This document shows positions 52,316 through 61,959 of a stretch of 64,000 nt of DNA, piece by piece. Position 1 is the first letter of the stretch. Each line of letters begins with the position of its first letter. Source of the DNA: Acidimicrobiales bacterium (GTDB lineage: Bacteria > Actinomycetota > Acidimicrobiia > Acidimicrobiales > GCA-2861595); NCBI GenBank assembly GCA_030448025.1, contig JAUJNQ010000002.1, positions 406,971 to 470,970 of the forward strand, in the 5' to 3' direction. The notes beneath the pieces were generated by a model. It was given only the letters and a program-made list of their open reading frames with translations, was not told where the DNA came from and did not search any database. The position numbers and the translations under genes were made by a program.

Positions 52316-53109
52316 GGGCGGGCCCGCAGGCCGCTTTGCAGGCCGGCGGTCAGGACGGACAACCCACGCGGCTCGCGACGAAAGCCCAGGCCCTCGTACA
52401 GAGCCAAGGCGGCCCGGTTGCCGGTGGGCGTATTGACGACCGCCCGTTCCGTTCCCCATCGCCGCAGCCACCGCAGGGCGTCGAGGACCAGGACCCGGCC
52501 CAGGCCCCGGCGGCGGTGCGCAGGGTCGACGGCCAACCTCTGCAGGAAGCCCCGCCACCGGGCGCGGCCCGTGAGGGCGTAGGCGATGACCACGTCCCCG
52601 CTGGTGATGACACGAAAGCGGGTATGCGACGTGGCCCGGATTGCGTCGTCGAGGCCCCGCTGGTCCAGATGCCAGAACGTGGGGAACGCCCGCCCGTCGA
52701 GCTCGAGCACCGCCCGGTGGTCGCCGGAGCGGGCCCGTCGATGACTGGCGGGCACCGTGTGGACACCTGCCCGAGACGCGGTTCCCTGGCCCATGGATCG
52801 CCGAGCCCCAGGGAGAGCTCCAGGGAGGTGGCGCAGGTCGTGGCCCAAGAGGTGGAGACGCTCCTGGACCTCGAATCCGGCCCCGAGGAACGCCATCTGC
52901 TCCATGGGCGAAAGGGCATTGGTGACCACTCGGGAGAAGCCTCGGGCGCTCAGCTCGGCCATGGCCCAGCGCACGAAACCGACCGAAGGCGTCGGCCCAT
53001 CGGGCAATGGCACCAGGTAGGCGACGCGAAGGTCCCCTTGCCATGGTCCGGCCCGGGCCTGCTCCCGCCCCCAGCGGATGACGTCACTGTCCTCAGCGCG
53101 AGAGATCAT
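52282..53109 (-). CDS. GNAT-family N-acetyltransferase
   Basis: A 275-residue protein. The C-terminal 150 residues form a GNAT fold with the acetyl-CoA motif LAVDPAHRRRGLGRVLVLDALRWL and NRAALALYEGLGFRREP. The N-terminal half (LRVAYLVPLPDGPTPSVGFVRWAMAELSARGFSRVVTNALSPMEQMAFLGAGFEVQERL) looks like a second, degenerate GNAT unit, so it may be a tandem-GNAT protein. Substrate unknown. It is first in the murJ-ward operon, divergent from pcnA. Confidence 0.85.
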   Translation of the reverse strand: MISRAEDSDVIRWGREQARAGPWQGDLRVAYLVPLPDGPTPSVGFVRWAMAELSARGFSRVVTNALSPMEQMAFLGAGFEVQERLHLLGHDLRHLPGALPGARRSMGQGTASRAGVHTVPASHRRARSGDHRAVLELDGRAFPTFWHLDQRGLDDAIRATSHTRFRVITSGDVVIAYALTGRARWRGFLQRLAVDPAHRRRGLGRVLVLDALRWLRRWGTERAVVNTPTGNRAALALYEGLGFRREPRGLSVLTAGLQSGLRARPWAERREGSDR

Positions 53110-53176
53110 TTCGACGGTCCGAGGTTACCGGTGTGGCATCGGGAGCCCCTACCGCGGGGCAACCTAGTCTTCGGGA

Positions 53177-54568
53177 GTGTCGTCGGAGGAGCGAAACGCC
53201 GAGCGTCTGGCGCCCCTGGTCCGGGAGACGGCGTGGCTGGTGGAGCGGTTCCAGTCGGCCGGCCGCAGCCTGTACCTGGTTGGTGGCGTGGTGCGCGACG
53301 CGGCCCTTGGCCGCATCGATCCGGCAGGGGATCTCGACCTCACCACCGACGCCCGCCCCGAGGAGATCAAGCGGCTGGTGAGACCGGGGGCCGACGCCGT
53401 CTGGGACCAGGGGGCGCGCTTCGGCACCATCGGCGTCAAGAGGGACGGCCGATCCTTCGAGATCACCACCCACCGGGCCGAGGCCTACCATCCCGACTCC
53501 CGCAAGCCCGACGTCGCCTTCGCCGACGCCGTGGAGGCCGACCTCTCCCGCCGGGACTTCACCGTCAACGCCATGGCCCTTCGTCTGCCCGACCTCCACC
53601 TCGTCGATCCCTTCGGGGGGGCGCCCGACCTGGTCGCATCCCGGCTGCGAACACCCATGGCCCCCGAGGAGTCCTTCGCCGACGACCCCCTGCGCATGCT
53701 CCGGGCGGCCCGCTTCATTGCCGGTCTCGGCCTGCGTCCCGACCCGGCCCTGACCGAGGCCGTGGAAGTGATGCACGACCGCCTGGCCATCGTGTCCGCC
53801 GAGCGTTTGCGAGCCGAGCTGGACAAGCTGCTCGTCGTCGAACGCCCTGGAGAGGGCCTCTGGTTCCTGGTCCGCACCGGCCTCGCCGGCGAGTTCCTGC
53901 CCGAGCTCCCGGCGCTGGCGCTGGAGCAGGACCCGATCCATCGCCACAAGGACGTGCTGGCCCACACCATCGCCGTGGTCGAGCAGGTGCCGGCGGAGCG
54001 CATCGTGCGCCTGGCGGCGCTGTTCCACGACGTCGGCAAGCCCCGTACGAGGTCGTTCGGGCCGGGTGGCGTGTCCTTCCACCATCACGAGGTGGTAGGT
54101 GCCCGGATGACCCGAGAGCGCATGCGGGCGCTGCGCTACCCCAACGAGGACGTTGATTCGGTGTCCCGGTTGGTGGAGCTCCACCTGCGGTTCCACACCT
54201 ACCGCTTCGGGTGGAGCGACTCGGCCATCCGCCGTTACGTTCGCGACGCCGGGCCCCTGCTGGATCGCCTCAACCAGCTCACCCGCGGCGACTGCACCAC
54301 GCGCAACCGTCGCAAGGCGGCCGAGCTGGCCGAGCGCATGGACGGGCTGGAGGAGGACATCGCCAGGCTCCGGGAGAAGGAGGAGCTGGCGGCCATCCGG
54401 CCCGACCTCGATGGTCGCCAGGTGATGGAGCACCTCGGCGTGGGGCCGGGCAGGGAGGTGGGCGAGGCGTTGGCCCACCTCCTCGAGGTCCGCCTGGACG
54501 AGGGCCCCCTCGGTGAGGAAGAGGCCCGTCACCGGCTCGACCGATGGTGGAAGTCACGCCAGGGTTGA
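53177..54568 (+). CDS. CCA tRNA nucleotidyltransferase
   Basis: A 463-residue protein: nucleotidyltransferase head (YLVGGVVRDAALGR, DLDLTTDARPEEI, EITTHRAEAYHPDSRKP), the RRDFTVNAMAL signature, RMLRAARFIAGLGL, and an HD domain (LFHDVGKPRTR, HHHEVVGA). It adds or repairs CCA at tRNA 3' ends; actinobacterial versions carry this HD domain. Neither of the two tRNAs here encodes CCA, so the enzyme is needed. It starts with GTG 67 bases from the divergent GNAT gene. Confidence 0.95.
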   Translation: MSSEERNAERLAPLVRETAWLVERFQSAGRSLYLVGGVVRDAALGRIDPAGDLDLTTDARPEEIKRLVRPGADAVWDQGARFGTIGVKRDGRSFEITTHRAEAYHPDSRKPDVAFADAVEADLSRRDFTVNAMALRLPDLHLVDPFGGAPDLVASRLRTPMAPEESFADDPLRMLRAARFIAGLGLRPDPALTEAVEVMHDRLAIVSAERLRAELDKLLVVERPGEGLWFLVRTGLAGEFLPELPALALEQDPIHRHKDVLAHTIAVVEQVPAERIVRLAALFHDVGKPRTRSFGPGGVSFHHHEVVGARMTRERMRALRYPNEDVDSVSRLVELHLRFHTYRFGWSDSAIRRYVRDAGPLLDRLNQLTRGDCTTRNRRKAAELAERMDGLEEDIARLREKEELAAIRPDLDGRQVMEHLGVGPGREVGEALAHLLEVRLDEGPLGEEEARHRLDRWWKSRQG

Positions 54569-54621
54569 AGTCACTCCAGCAGGGTGCCGTCCACGTCCCA
54601 GGGATCAGCCGGTCCAGGCTC

Positions 54622-55341
54622 TTAGAAGCCGTCCTTGCGGGCCCGCACGATGAGAGCCCGGGGCACGTAGCGGGAGGCGGGGTGGTGAGCCACGTGCGCA
54701 GGTCCCCGTACCGGTTCCGGCTCGATCACCGTGTCGATCCGGTAGCCCGAGCGCACCAGCCCGACCAGGAGGTCGGCGAGGGTGTGATGGTGAAGCTCGA
54801 CGATCTCCCCGCTGCGGTGCTCGCTGGAGGCGGCCCGGTCGAAGTAGGAGCGGGCGACCACGGGCGGGCGCAGCACGTCGTTGTCGTCGAAGATGTCGTA
54901 CACCGGGTGGCGCAGGCTGAACACGAGGGACCCCCCGACCTTGAGGACCCGGTGCGCCTGGCGGAACACCCGCTCCACGTCCCCGCCGTAGGTGAGGGCG
55001 AAGGCGCTGAACACGAGGTCGACGGAATCGGCCCGAAGGAAGGCCAGGTCCGCCAGGTCGCTCTGGCGGAGCTCCACCCGCACCCTCTCGCGTTCGCAGA
55101 GCCGCTTGGCGGCGTCGATCATGTGGGGGGAGAAGTCCACGCCGATGGCGGTGGCACCTTGGCGGGCGAAGGCGATGGAGCGCTGCGCCGTGCCGCAGCC
55201 GAGCTCCAGCACCCGCTTGCCCTTCAGGTCCCCGAGGAGGCGGAAATCGTCCTCCGTACCCACGTCGGGGCCGTAGGTGACGATGTCGGTGGGAACGGCG
55301 GGTGTACCAGGGCCGAAGCTCACGGGGGAATCTTGGTACAT
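54622..55341 (-). CDS. class I SAM-dependent methyltransferase
   Basis: A 239-residue protein: motif I KRVLELGCGTAQRSIAFARQGA, then VDFSPHMIDAAKRL, DSVDLVFSAFALTYGGDVERVFRQAHRVLKVGGSLVFSLRHPVYD, as in Methyltransf_11. The substrate is unknown. It lies downstream of ino1 on the same strand, with a 9-base gap, so it may be co-transcribed with it and act on inositol or lipid; that link is conjecture. Confidence 0.88.
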   Translation of the reverse strand: MYQDSPVSFGPGTPAVPTDIVTYGPDVGTEDDFRLLGDLKGKRVLELGCGTAQRSIAFARQGATAIGVDFSPHMIDAAKRLCERERVRVELRQSDLADLAFLRADSVDLVFSAFALTYGGDVERVFRQAHRVLKVGGSLVFSLRHPVYDIFDDNDVLRPPVVARSYFDRAASSEHRSGEIVELHHHTLADLLVGLVRSGYRIDTVIEPEPVRGPAHVAHHPASRYVPRALIVRARKDGF

Positions 55342-55350
55342 CGTGGGCGG

Positions 55351-56421
55351 CTACGGGCCGGAGGCGAAATCCTCCACCATGCTGCGGGCGTTCTCGTCTC
55401 GGTACTGCACGGGAGGCGACTTCATGAAGTAGGCGGACGGCCCGTCCAGCGGACCGCCGATGCCCCGGTCCAGAGCGACCTTGACGCAGCGCAGGGCGTC
55501 GATCACCACGCCCGCCGAGTTGGGTGAGTCCCAGACCTCGAGCTTGAGCTCGACGTTGAGCGCCACGTCACCGAAGCCGCGGCCTTCGAGGCGGATGTAG
55601 GCCCACTTGCGGTCGTCGAGCCAGCTCACGTGGTCGGACGGACCGATGTGGACGTCGTCGTCGGCGATGCCGTTGTCGAGCTGGGAGGTGACGGCCTGGG
55701 TCTTGGACACCTTCTTGGACTCGAGCCGGGTGCGCTCCAGCATGTTCTTGAAGTCCATGTTCCCGCCCACGTTCAGCTGGTACGTGCGGTCGAGCACCAT
55801 GCCGCGGTCCTCGAACAGCCGGGCCAGGACTCGATGCACGATGGTGGCCCCGACCTGGCTCTTGATGTCGTCGCCCACGATGGGCACGCCCGCAGCCTGG
55901 AAGCGCCGGGCCCAGCCCGGGTCGCTGGCGATGAAGACGGGGATGGCGTTGACGAAGCCCACCCCGGCCTCGATGCAGGCCTCGGCGTAGTGGCGCTGGG
56001 CCAGCTCCGAGCCCACCGGCAGGTACGACACCAAGACGTCGGCATCGCTCGAACGGAGCCACTCGGCCACGTCGACCGCTTCGGCCGGTGACTCCTCCAC
56101 CGTCTCGCGGTAGTACTTGCCGAGTCCGTCAAAAGTCGGGCCCCGCTGGACGGTGACGCCCAGCTCCCCGACGGGAGCGAAGCGCACGGTGTTGTTCTGG
56201 CCGGCGTGGATGGCCTTGCCCAGATCCAAGCCGACCTTGGATGCGTCGACGTCGAAGGCGGCCACGAAGTCGATGTCGCCCACGTGGTAGCCCCCGAGCA
56301 CCACGTGCATCAGCCCCGGAACCTCTTCGGACGGAGCGGCATGGCGGTAGTACTCCACGCCCTGGACCAGGGAGCTGGCGCAGTTGCCCACCCCGGCGAT
56401 GGCGACTCGGATCTTGCTCAA
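55351..56421 (-). CDS. ino1: inositol-3-phosphate synthase
   Basis: About 356 residues from TTG 56421 (the track starts at 56463). It has the Rossmann motif [23 protein letters not shown], and [46 protein letters not shown] and [20 protein letters not shown], typical of the actinobacterial form. It makes myo-inositol-3-phosphate for phosphatidylinositol and mycothiol. The start overlaps the PadR stop (AATTGAG), so the regulator and enzyme genes are coupled. Confidence 0.96.
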   Translation of the reverse strand: MSKIRVAIAGVGNCASSLVQGVEYYRHAAPSEEVPGLMHVVLGGYHVGDIDFVAAFDVDASKVGLDLGKAIHAGQNNTVRFAPVGELGVTVQRGPTFDGLGKYYRETVEESPAEAVDVAEWLRSSDADVLVSYLPVGSELAQRHYAEACIEAGVGFVNAIPVFIASDPGWARRFQAAGVPIVGDDIKSQVGATIVHRVLARLFEDRGMVLDRTYQLNVGGNMDFKNMLERTRLESKKVSKTQAVTSQLDNGIADDDVHIGPSDHVSWLDDRKWAYIRLEGRGFGDVALNVELKLEVWDSPNSAGVVIDALRCVKVALDRGIGGPLDGPSAYFMKSPPVQYRDENARSMVEDFASGP

Positions 56422-57146
56422 TTGGTGCCCTCTCTCTCGGCGGCGATCAGTTGGTCCAACCACGAGATGTCTCGTTCGGTTACTTCGGTGCGGTGCTCGG
56501 CCAGCGAGCGGGCGTAGGTGTCGAGGCGCTCCCGGGCGACCCGGGCCGACGCGCGGGCCTTGGCCAGCCGCTCCACCAGATGGGCGCGCCGGCGCTCGAG
56601 CAGTCCCAAGCGGGCCTCGGCCGGCAGATAGCGGGCGAACGCCAATCTGAGCCCGAAGCCGCGCTCGTCGTCGGCGGACGGCCCCCGGGCGGCCAGCAGC
56701 TCCTCGAAGAGACGCTCCCCCCGCTCGGTGATGCGGTAGACCTTCTTGGCTCTCCTGGCGGTCGACTCCGGCCCTTGGGACTCTTGAGCCTGACGAGGGT
56801 GACGGGCCTGGCGGCCCGGGGTCCCGCGCCGGGCCCGGAAGGCGGCGATCTCGCCTCCGAGCGAACCGGTCATCGGGATGGGCGCCACCATCTCCCTCGC
56901 GAGGCCCGAGCCCTCGACGCCGGTTCCATCCTCACCCGCTCCATTGGCACCGGCTCTGTCTGAACCGGCCTGGTCAGGCTCGACGGCTTCCAGAGCGCCT
57001 GCGGCCGCCAGGCGCTTGAGGGCCGGGTAAAGAGAGCCGAACGACACGCTCGACAGGGGCCCCAGCGCCTCGGTCAGACGCTTCTTGAGCTCATAGCCGT
57101 GGAGCGGCTGCTCCTTCAGTACGCCGAGGATCGCGAGTTCCAGCAC
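56418..57146 (-). CDS. PadR-family transcriptional regulator
   Basis: About 242 residues from GTG 57146 after AGGAGC (the track begins at 57263). The winged helix is [21 protein letters not shown], with [22 protein letters not shown], and [17 protein letters not shown] follows after a long Gly/Glu/Arg insert. A helical C-terminal dimer domain closes it. It is coupled to ino1 and probably controls it and itself. The insert between the wing and helix is unusually long and low in complexity. Confidence 0.88.
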   Translation of the reverse strand: MLELAILGVLKEQPLHGYELKKRLTEALGPLSSVSFGSLYPALKRLAAAGALEAVEPDQAGSDRAGANGAGEDGTGVEGSGLAREMVAPIPMTGSLGGEIAAFRARRGTPGRQARHPRQAQESQGPESTARRAKKVYRITERGERLFEELLAARGPSADDERGFGLRLAFARYLPAEARLGLLERRRAHLVERLAKARASARVARERLDTYARSLAEHRTEVTERDISWLDQLIAAEREGTN

Positions 57147-57218
57147 GGCTGCTCCTGGTGCGAGGTTGCGGTTGCGACGAACATGGACGGGTCGCTCGAC
57201 AAGTGGAATCAACAAAGT

Positions 57219-57245
57219 CGATGTATCGGGCCGATATATCGAACA
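57219..57245. promoter_or_regulatory. palindrome TATCGG-G-CCGATA, candidate PadR operator
   Basis: TATCGGGCCGATA (57224-57236) has 6-bp arms around one G and is followed by a further TATCGAAC. It lies 75-90 bases upstream of the PadR start, and such TATCG-type inverted sequences suit PadR regulators. Assignment is by position. Confidence 0.45.
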
Positions 57246-57302
57246 GAGTATGTATGCCGGCAACGGGCCCCGTCAAGGCCCGAGCCGCTACCCTGAACCC
57301 CC

Positions 57303-57725
57303 GTGAGTTCCCGGCCCGAGTCCGTGCCCGGCGCCGCCTCCGCCGACGGTCTTGCAGGCCAGGTCGACTATCGGCTTACCCGCAACGCCGTCCTGAGCCA
57401 GTTCCACCGGGGGCGGCTCTCCAAGCTCGACGTGTGCGACGCCCATCCCGAGTTGCTCCGCGTGGCCCGCACGCTCGGCCAGCCCACCGGAGAGACCTGC
57501 CCGATATGCGAGTCCACGCCTCTGGTCCACGTGTCGTACGCCTTCGGCCGCCACCTGTCACCGGGCGGATCCCATTTCGCCGACGCCGCCGAGCTGGCCA
57601 AGTTGAGCCGCCGGGCCGGTGAGCTGGCGTGCTACGTGGTGGAGGTGTGCCCAGCGTGTTCGTGGAACCACCTCGTCCGTACGTTCGCGGTCGGGCCACG
57701 ACGTCGAGCGACGGCTGGGCGCTGA
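57303..57725 (+). CDS. DUF5318 zinc-ribbon-like protein
   Basis: A 140-residue protein. Its body is VDYRLTRNAVLSQFHRGRLSKLDVCDAHPELLRVARTLG, then GETCPICESTPLVHVSYAFG and VVEVCPACSWNHLVRTF, two CPxC knuckles expected to bind zinc. This is the DUF5318 family, next to ponA in mycobacteria as here. Function unknown. Its 3' end overlaps the next, hydrophobic ORF by about 79 bases. Confidence 0.88.
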   Translation: MSSRPESVPGAASADGLAGQVDYRLTRNAVLSQFHRGRLSKLDVCDAHPELLRVARTLGQPTGETCPICESTPLVHVSYAFGRHLSPGGSHFADAAELAKLSRRAGELACYVVEVCPACSWNHLVRTFAVGPRRRATAGR

Positions 57726-58237
57726 TTCTCACAGGACCTGATCTGCGCCTCGGCGCGGCCGCGGCCGCGGCCATGGTGGCCCTGACCTCGACGGGGGACG
57801 TCGTGCTGCTCGGCGTCCTGCTCGGGCTGGCGTCCGCTGACCTGGTGGCGGGCGCCGCCGTGGTCGCCGCCGGGCTGTCGGTCGCCTTCAGGTGGGGCTC
57901 CACGTCCCTCGACGCCATCGCCGGTGCTCAGGCCGTGCTCGGACCCGGAGGCGTCGTGGGGCCCGCCCTGGCCACCACGTCGGCTTGGTGCGCGGCGGCC
58001 GCCCTGGTTCTGGCCACCCCCCGTGGTTGGCGTGCGCCGGCCTTCGGCCTGGCCGCTGCCCTGTTCGTGGCCGGCCCGGCTGCGACCGACGGTGACTCAC
58101 TGGCGCTCCGGGTGGCGGCCGGCGTCGTCGCCGGGGGACTGGCGGTCGCAGCCGGGCGATGGCTGCCTCAGGCTGCGGCTCGGCCGGCGGCCCTAGCCCT
58201 GGCCGCCATCGCCGGCGTACTGGCGTTGGTGGCATGA
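57647..58237 (+). CDS. hypothetical membrane protein
   Basis: About 196 residues from a GTG at 57647 inside the DUF5318 gene; the exact start is uncertain. Nearly the whole length is hydrophobic with about six predicted helices, for example VVLLGVLLGLASADLVAGAAVVAAGLSVAF and AAALVLATPRGWRAPAFGLAAALFVAG. No conserved motif. It is coupled to the next membrane gene (ATGA). Confidence 0.6.
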   Translation: MPSVFVEPPRPYVRGRATTSSDGWALILTGPDLRLGAAAAAAMVALTSTGDVVLLGVLLGLASADLVAGAAVVAAGLSVAFRWGSTSLDAIAGAQAVLGPGGVVGPALATTSAWCAAAALVLATPRGWRAPAFGLAAALFVAGPAATDGDSLALRVAAGVVAGGLAVAAGRWLPQAAARPAALALAAIAGVLALVA

Positions 58238-59463
58238 GGGGCGACGAGGCGGCATGGGCCGGTGCGGCGGCCGTGGTCACCGCTCTGTGGGTGGTGGCCG
58301 CCCTGGCCGGGGGAGATCCTGCTCCGGTCGACACCACCGCCGTAGGCGCCGCAGCGGCGGCAGGCACCGCGGCCGCCGTCGGTGCCGCGTGGGGTTTCAG
58401 GCCACCCCGGCCTCTGTGGTTGGCGGGCCTCACACTGTTGCTCCTGCCCGTCGCCACCGCATCCGCCGTGGGTGGCTCAGCCCCGGTGCTGGCCGTCATC
58501 CTGCTGCTGCTGGCCGCCGGAGAAGTCGTTCCCTCGCTGTCGAGTGGCGGCGGGAGCGAGGACCGGATCGGTCAGCTCCAAGGTGACGAGTCCGAAGCAG
58601 AGGAGACGGGCCAAGAAGAGATCTGGGCCCAGGCCGGCCTGGTGCTCTTGGCGGCCGGACTGCTCGTTGCCGCCATTGCCTCCGGACGCGGGGGCAACGG
58701 GGAGTGGCGCTTCGTCGCCGACGGCGGAGTGGCCGCCGGCTTCGGTCTGGCTGCGGCTGCGGTGCTGCTGGGCGCGGCCGCTCTGGGCCCCACGCGGGGC
58801 CGTGCCTATGCCGTACCGGGCTTCCTCGTCGGACTGGTCGTGGCGCCGGGTGTGTCCCCGCTGGCGCTGGCGATCATCGGTGGGGCCCTCGCCCTCCTGA
58901 GTGCCACGGTGCTCGGCCGCCGGCCCGGGGTCGCGCTGGGCTTCCTCGGCCTCGGAGCAGCCGCCTTCTCGGCCGGGCGGCCGGCGGCGGCCCTCCTCCT
59001 CGCCGGGGCCGCCCTCGCCCTCGCCTACGGGGGCGACCATCCGGCCGCCGGCCTGCTGGGGCTCCCCGGGGCGGCCGCCCTCACCATGGATGCTCTGACC
59101 ACCGGAGGTGGAGGCACCCCGGTCGTGTTGGTCGCGGCCACGGCCGCCACGGCCGCTCTCTTGGTCCTCGCTGCCACCGGCGTCACCGCGGCCATCCAAC
59201 TGGCGCCGGTGCGGCTCATGGAACCGGGTTACCTGCCCTGGGCCGCTGTTCCGGCCGCCGCGCTCGGCACCTGGCTGCTGGTCGCCCCTGGCACCTGGAC
59301 CTGGACGGGCGCCTCGGGCTTGGGCGCCTACGACCGGGGAGCGGCGCCCGCTGCCGCCGTCGGGTGCGCCGTGGTGGTGCTGAAGGCGGCGGCCCGACTG
59401 CGCGAACCTCGGCAAAGCGGGGAGCCGGCTCTTTCCGGATGGTCGCGGGTCACCGACGCCTGA
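58234..59463 (+). CDS. hypothetical polytopic membrane protein
   Basis: A 409-residue, very Ala/Gly/Leu/Val-rich protein with about 10-12 predicted helices, and one polar loop (SEDRIGQLQGDESEAEETGQEEIW) near residue 130. The ATG at 58234 overlaps the previous stop. The pair may be subunits of one complex. Extreme GC content makes many antisense ORFs here. Function unknown. Confidence 0.6.
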   Translation: MRGDEAAWAGAAAVVTALWVVAALAGGDPAPVDTTAVGAAAAAGTAAAVGAAWGFRPPRPLWLAGLTLLLLPVATASAVGGSAPVLAVILLLLAAGEVVPSLSSGGGSEDRIGQLQGDESEAEETGQEEIWAQAGLVLLAAGLLVAAIASGRGGNGEWRFVADGGVAAGFGLAAAAVLLGAAALGPTRGRAYAVPGFLVGLVVAPGVSPLALAIIGGALALLSATVLGRRPGVALGFLGLGAAAFSAGRPAAALLLAGAALALAYGGDHPAAGLLGLPGAAALTMDALTTGGGGTPVVLVAATAATAALLVLAATGVTAAIQLAPVRLMEPGYLPWAAVPAAALGTWLLVAPGTWTWTGASGLGAYDRGAAPAAAVGCAVVVLKAAARLREPRQSGEPALSGWSRVTDA

Positions 59464-59494
59464 CGGGTCGGAGCCGCCCGCCGAGCTGCCCTGG

Positions 59495-59557
59495 TCGAAC
59501 GCTGCGCTGAGTCCAACGGTGGGCCTGATCGAACGGTGGGCTTGGTCCAACGGTAGG
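59495..59557 (+). repeat. 17-bp tandem repeats directly upstream of ponA
   Basis: Units tcgaacgctgcgctgag, tccaacggtgggcctga, tcgaacggtgggcttgg and the partial tccaacggtagg follow one another from 59495 and end at the ATG at 59558. The core is TCSAACGGTGGGC. They lie in the ponA leader and could affect its expression. Confidence 0.45.
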
Positions 59558-61849
59558 ATGACGAGCCAGCCCGCACCGGCGGGGCCCTCGCTTGTGCCAA
59601 TGCCCCCCCGTACGCCGCCCCCCCGTACGCCGCCCACCCGCAGGCCGCCCACCCGCAGGCCGCCGAACGGCAAGCCTGCCGGCCGCAAGCCCCAGGCGGC
59701 CGGCAACCGGACCGCGGGCCGCCCTCGCCGGCGGCGCCGGAGCTGGATGTGGCGGTACCGGCGCCTGCTCTTCATGTTGGCGCTGGCCGTCACCACCGCC
59801 CTGTCCGGTGCGGTCTACCTCCTCGGACGGGTTCCGTTGCCGCCGGAGAATCCTCAGGCCCAGACCACGATGATCACCGACGTCAAAGGCGCCCAGCTGG
59901 CCTCGTTGGACTCAGGGGAGAACCGGGTGTCGGTCAGCCTCGACAAGGTGCCAAAGGTCCTGGTGGACGCCGTCCTCGCCACCGAGGACAAGAGCTTCTT
60001 CGAGCACGGTGGGGTCGATCCGTCGGGAATCGCCCGAGCCACCTGGGCGGACCTGCGGGGGAAGCCCCTGCAGGGCGGCTCGACCATCACCCAGCAGTAC
60101 GTGAAGAACGCCTATCTCAAGACTCGGGAGCGGACCGCGTTGCGCAAGGTCAAGGAGGCGGCGCTGGCGGTCAAGGTGGAGCGGATGTTCTCCAAGGAGC
60201 AGATCCTCGAGCGCTACCTCAACGTCATCTACTTCGGCCGGGGGGCCTACGGGGTGCAGACCGCCTCGCGCGCTTACTTCGGCAAGGACGTCGGCCAGAT
60301 CCAGCTGCGGGAGGCGGCCTACCTGGCAGGGCTCATCCGCTCACCCGAGGCGGCCGACGCCATTCGTGCGCCCGGAGCGGCCGACGCCCGCCGAGCAGGC
60401 ACGCTGGCGGCCATGGAGCGGGCCGGGTTCATCACCACGGGGGAACGAGCCGCCGCCGAGGTGGAGCCCGTCCGGGCCTACGTGGGGGCCAAGCGCCAGG
60501 GGGAGACCACCTTCGCCCAGGCTGACAAGGGCACGCAGTACTTCGTGGAGTTCGTCCGCCAGCAGCTCCTGGCCACGTACGGCCCGGCCACGCTCAACGA
60601 GGGCGGCCTACGGGTCAGGACCACCCTGGACCTCGAGACCCAGACTCACGCCTACAACGCCGTCTACCCGGCCATGCTCAACCGCCCGGACGACCCGGCC
60701 GGCGCCCTCGTCGCCATCGACGAGAACGGCTACCTCAAGGCCATGGTGGGCGGGAAGGACTGGAACTCCCCGCAGCCCTACGCCAAGGTCAACCTGGCGC
60801 TCGGCCGCGAAGGCGGCGGCACGGGCCGCCAGCCGGGGTCGACCTTCAAGCCCTTCGTGCTGGCTGAAGCCGTGCGGCAGGGCTACACCGTGGAGTCGAC
60901 CCTGCCCGGTCCGAGAGAGGTGGTCTTCCCAAACGCCGACCAAGGGAGGGACTACACGGTGGCCAACTACGAGGACCAGGAGTTCGGGCCCTCGGTGAGC
61001 CTCATCGACGCCACGAGCAACTCGGTCAACACCGTGTACGCGCAGCTCATCGACTCGATCGGTCCTGCCAACGTGGCCAACTTGGCCAAGACCGCCGGGA
61101 TCACCGAAACGCTCGTGCCCAACATCTCCCTCACGCTGGGAACGTCAGAGGTGTCGGTCCTGAACATCGCCAGCGCCTTCACCACGTTCGCCAATCGCGG
61201 CCAGCACGTGCCCCCCACCGCCATCCTCGAGGTCGCCACCGCAGACGGCCGGATCCTGTCCGGGGCCCGTCCCCGACCCCAGACCAAGGTGCTCGAGCGC
61301 CGGCAGGCCGACATCGTCAACTTTTGTCTGCAGCAGGTCGTGCAAAAGGGCTCGGGCACGGGAGCCCAGTTCGGAAGGCCCTTCGCCGGCAAGACCGGAA
61401 CCACCCAGGACTTCGGTGACGCCTGGTTCGTGGGTTACACGCCCAAGCTCACGGCCGCCGTCTGGATGGGCTACCCCGAGGGCAACGCCCGCAAGATGGT
61501 CAACGTGCGGGGCCGCAAGGTGAACGGCGGCTCGTTGCCTGCCACCATCTTCAAGCGCTTCATGGAGGCCGCCACCAGGAAGATCGACACCGGGACGTTC
61601 CCGCCCGTGCCGTCGTTCTCCGGGAAGGCGGTGAAGGGGAGCGGGCGAGCTGTCTTCACCACTCCCACCACCTCGGTCCCTGTGCCGGGCCAAGCCATCC
61701 CGCCGGTACCCGGTGCCACCGTTCCCAAGCCCCCGAAGCCCGTAGGCCAGCTCCCGACGACGACGACCCAGCCCGCCCCTCCCACGCCGGTGCCCAGACC
61801 GCCCGGTCCCGGCACACCGCCCGGCCCCAGCACACCCGTGGTCCCCTGA
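59558..61849 (+). CDS. ponA: class A penicillin-binding protein (transglycosylase/transpeptidase)
   Basis: About 763 residues from ATG 59558 (the track begins with a GTG at 59519). A basic Pro/Arg-rich N-terminal tail precedes one membrane helix (LLFMLALAVTTALSGAVYLLG). The GT51 domain has EDKSFFEHGGVDPSGIARA, GGSTITQQYVKN and the RYLNVIYFGRGAYGV motif; the transpeptidase has GSTFKPFVLAEA (SxxK), SNSVN and KTGTTQDF. It polymerises and crosslinks peptidoglycan. The C-terminus is Pro/Thr-rich. Upstream DUF5318 and membrane genes keep the mycobacterial ponA1 setting. Confidence 0.96.
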   Translation: MTSQPAPAGPSLVPMPPRTPPPRTPPTRRPPTRRPPNGKPAGRKPQAAGNRTAGRPRRRRRSWMWRYRRLLFMLALAVTTALSGAVYLLGRVPLPPENPQAQTTMITDVKGAQLASLDSGENRVSVSLDKVPKVLVDAVLATEDKSFFEHGGVDPSGIARATWADLRGKPLQGGSTITQQYVKNAYLKTRERTALRKVKEAALAVKVERMFSKEQILERYLNVIYFGRGAYGVQTASRAYFGKDVGQIQLREAAYLAGLIRSPEAADAIRAPGAADARRAGTLAAMERAGFITTGERAAAEVEPVRAYVGAKRQGETTFAQADKGTQYFVEFVRQQLLATYGPATLNEGGLRVRTTLDLETQTHAYNAVYPAMLNRPDDPAGALVAIDENGYLKAMVGGKDWNSPQPYAKVNLALGREGGGTGRQPGSTFKPFVLAEAVRQGYTVESTLPGPREVVFPNADQGRDYTVANYEDQEFGPSVSLIDATSNSVNTVYAQLIDSIGPANVANLAKTAGITETLVPNISLTLGTSEVSVLNIASAFTTFANRGQHVPPTAILEVATADGRILSGARPRPQTKVLERRQADIVNFCLQQVVQKGSGTGAQFGRPFAGKTGTTQDFGDAWFVGYTPKLTAAVWMGYPEGNARKMVNVRGRKVNGGSLPATIFKRFMEAATRKIDTGTFPPVPSFSGKAVKGSGRAVFTTPTTSVPVPGQAIPPVPGATVPKPPKPVGQLPTTTTQPAPPTPVPRPPGPGTPPGPSTPVVP

Positions 61850-61959
61850 GCCGGCGACGTCCGATCCGAGCCACGACGGCTTGCCTCGGCGCACGGCCGC
61901 CCTCAGACTGGAGCCACCGCCGGCAGCCGTCGGGCGCTGGACGGGAGGAAGGCAATCAC

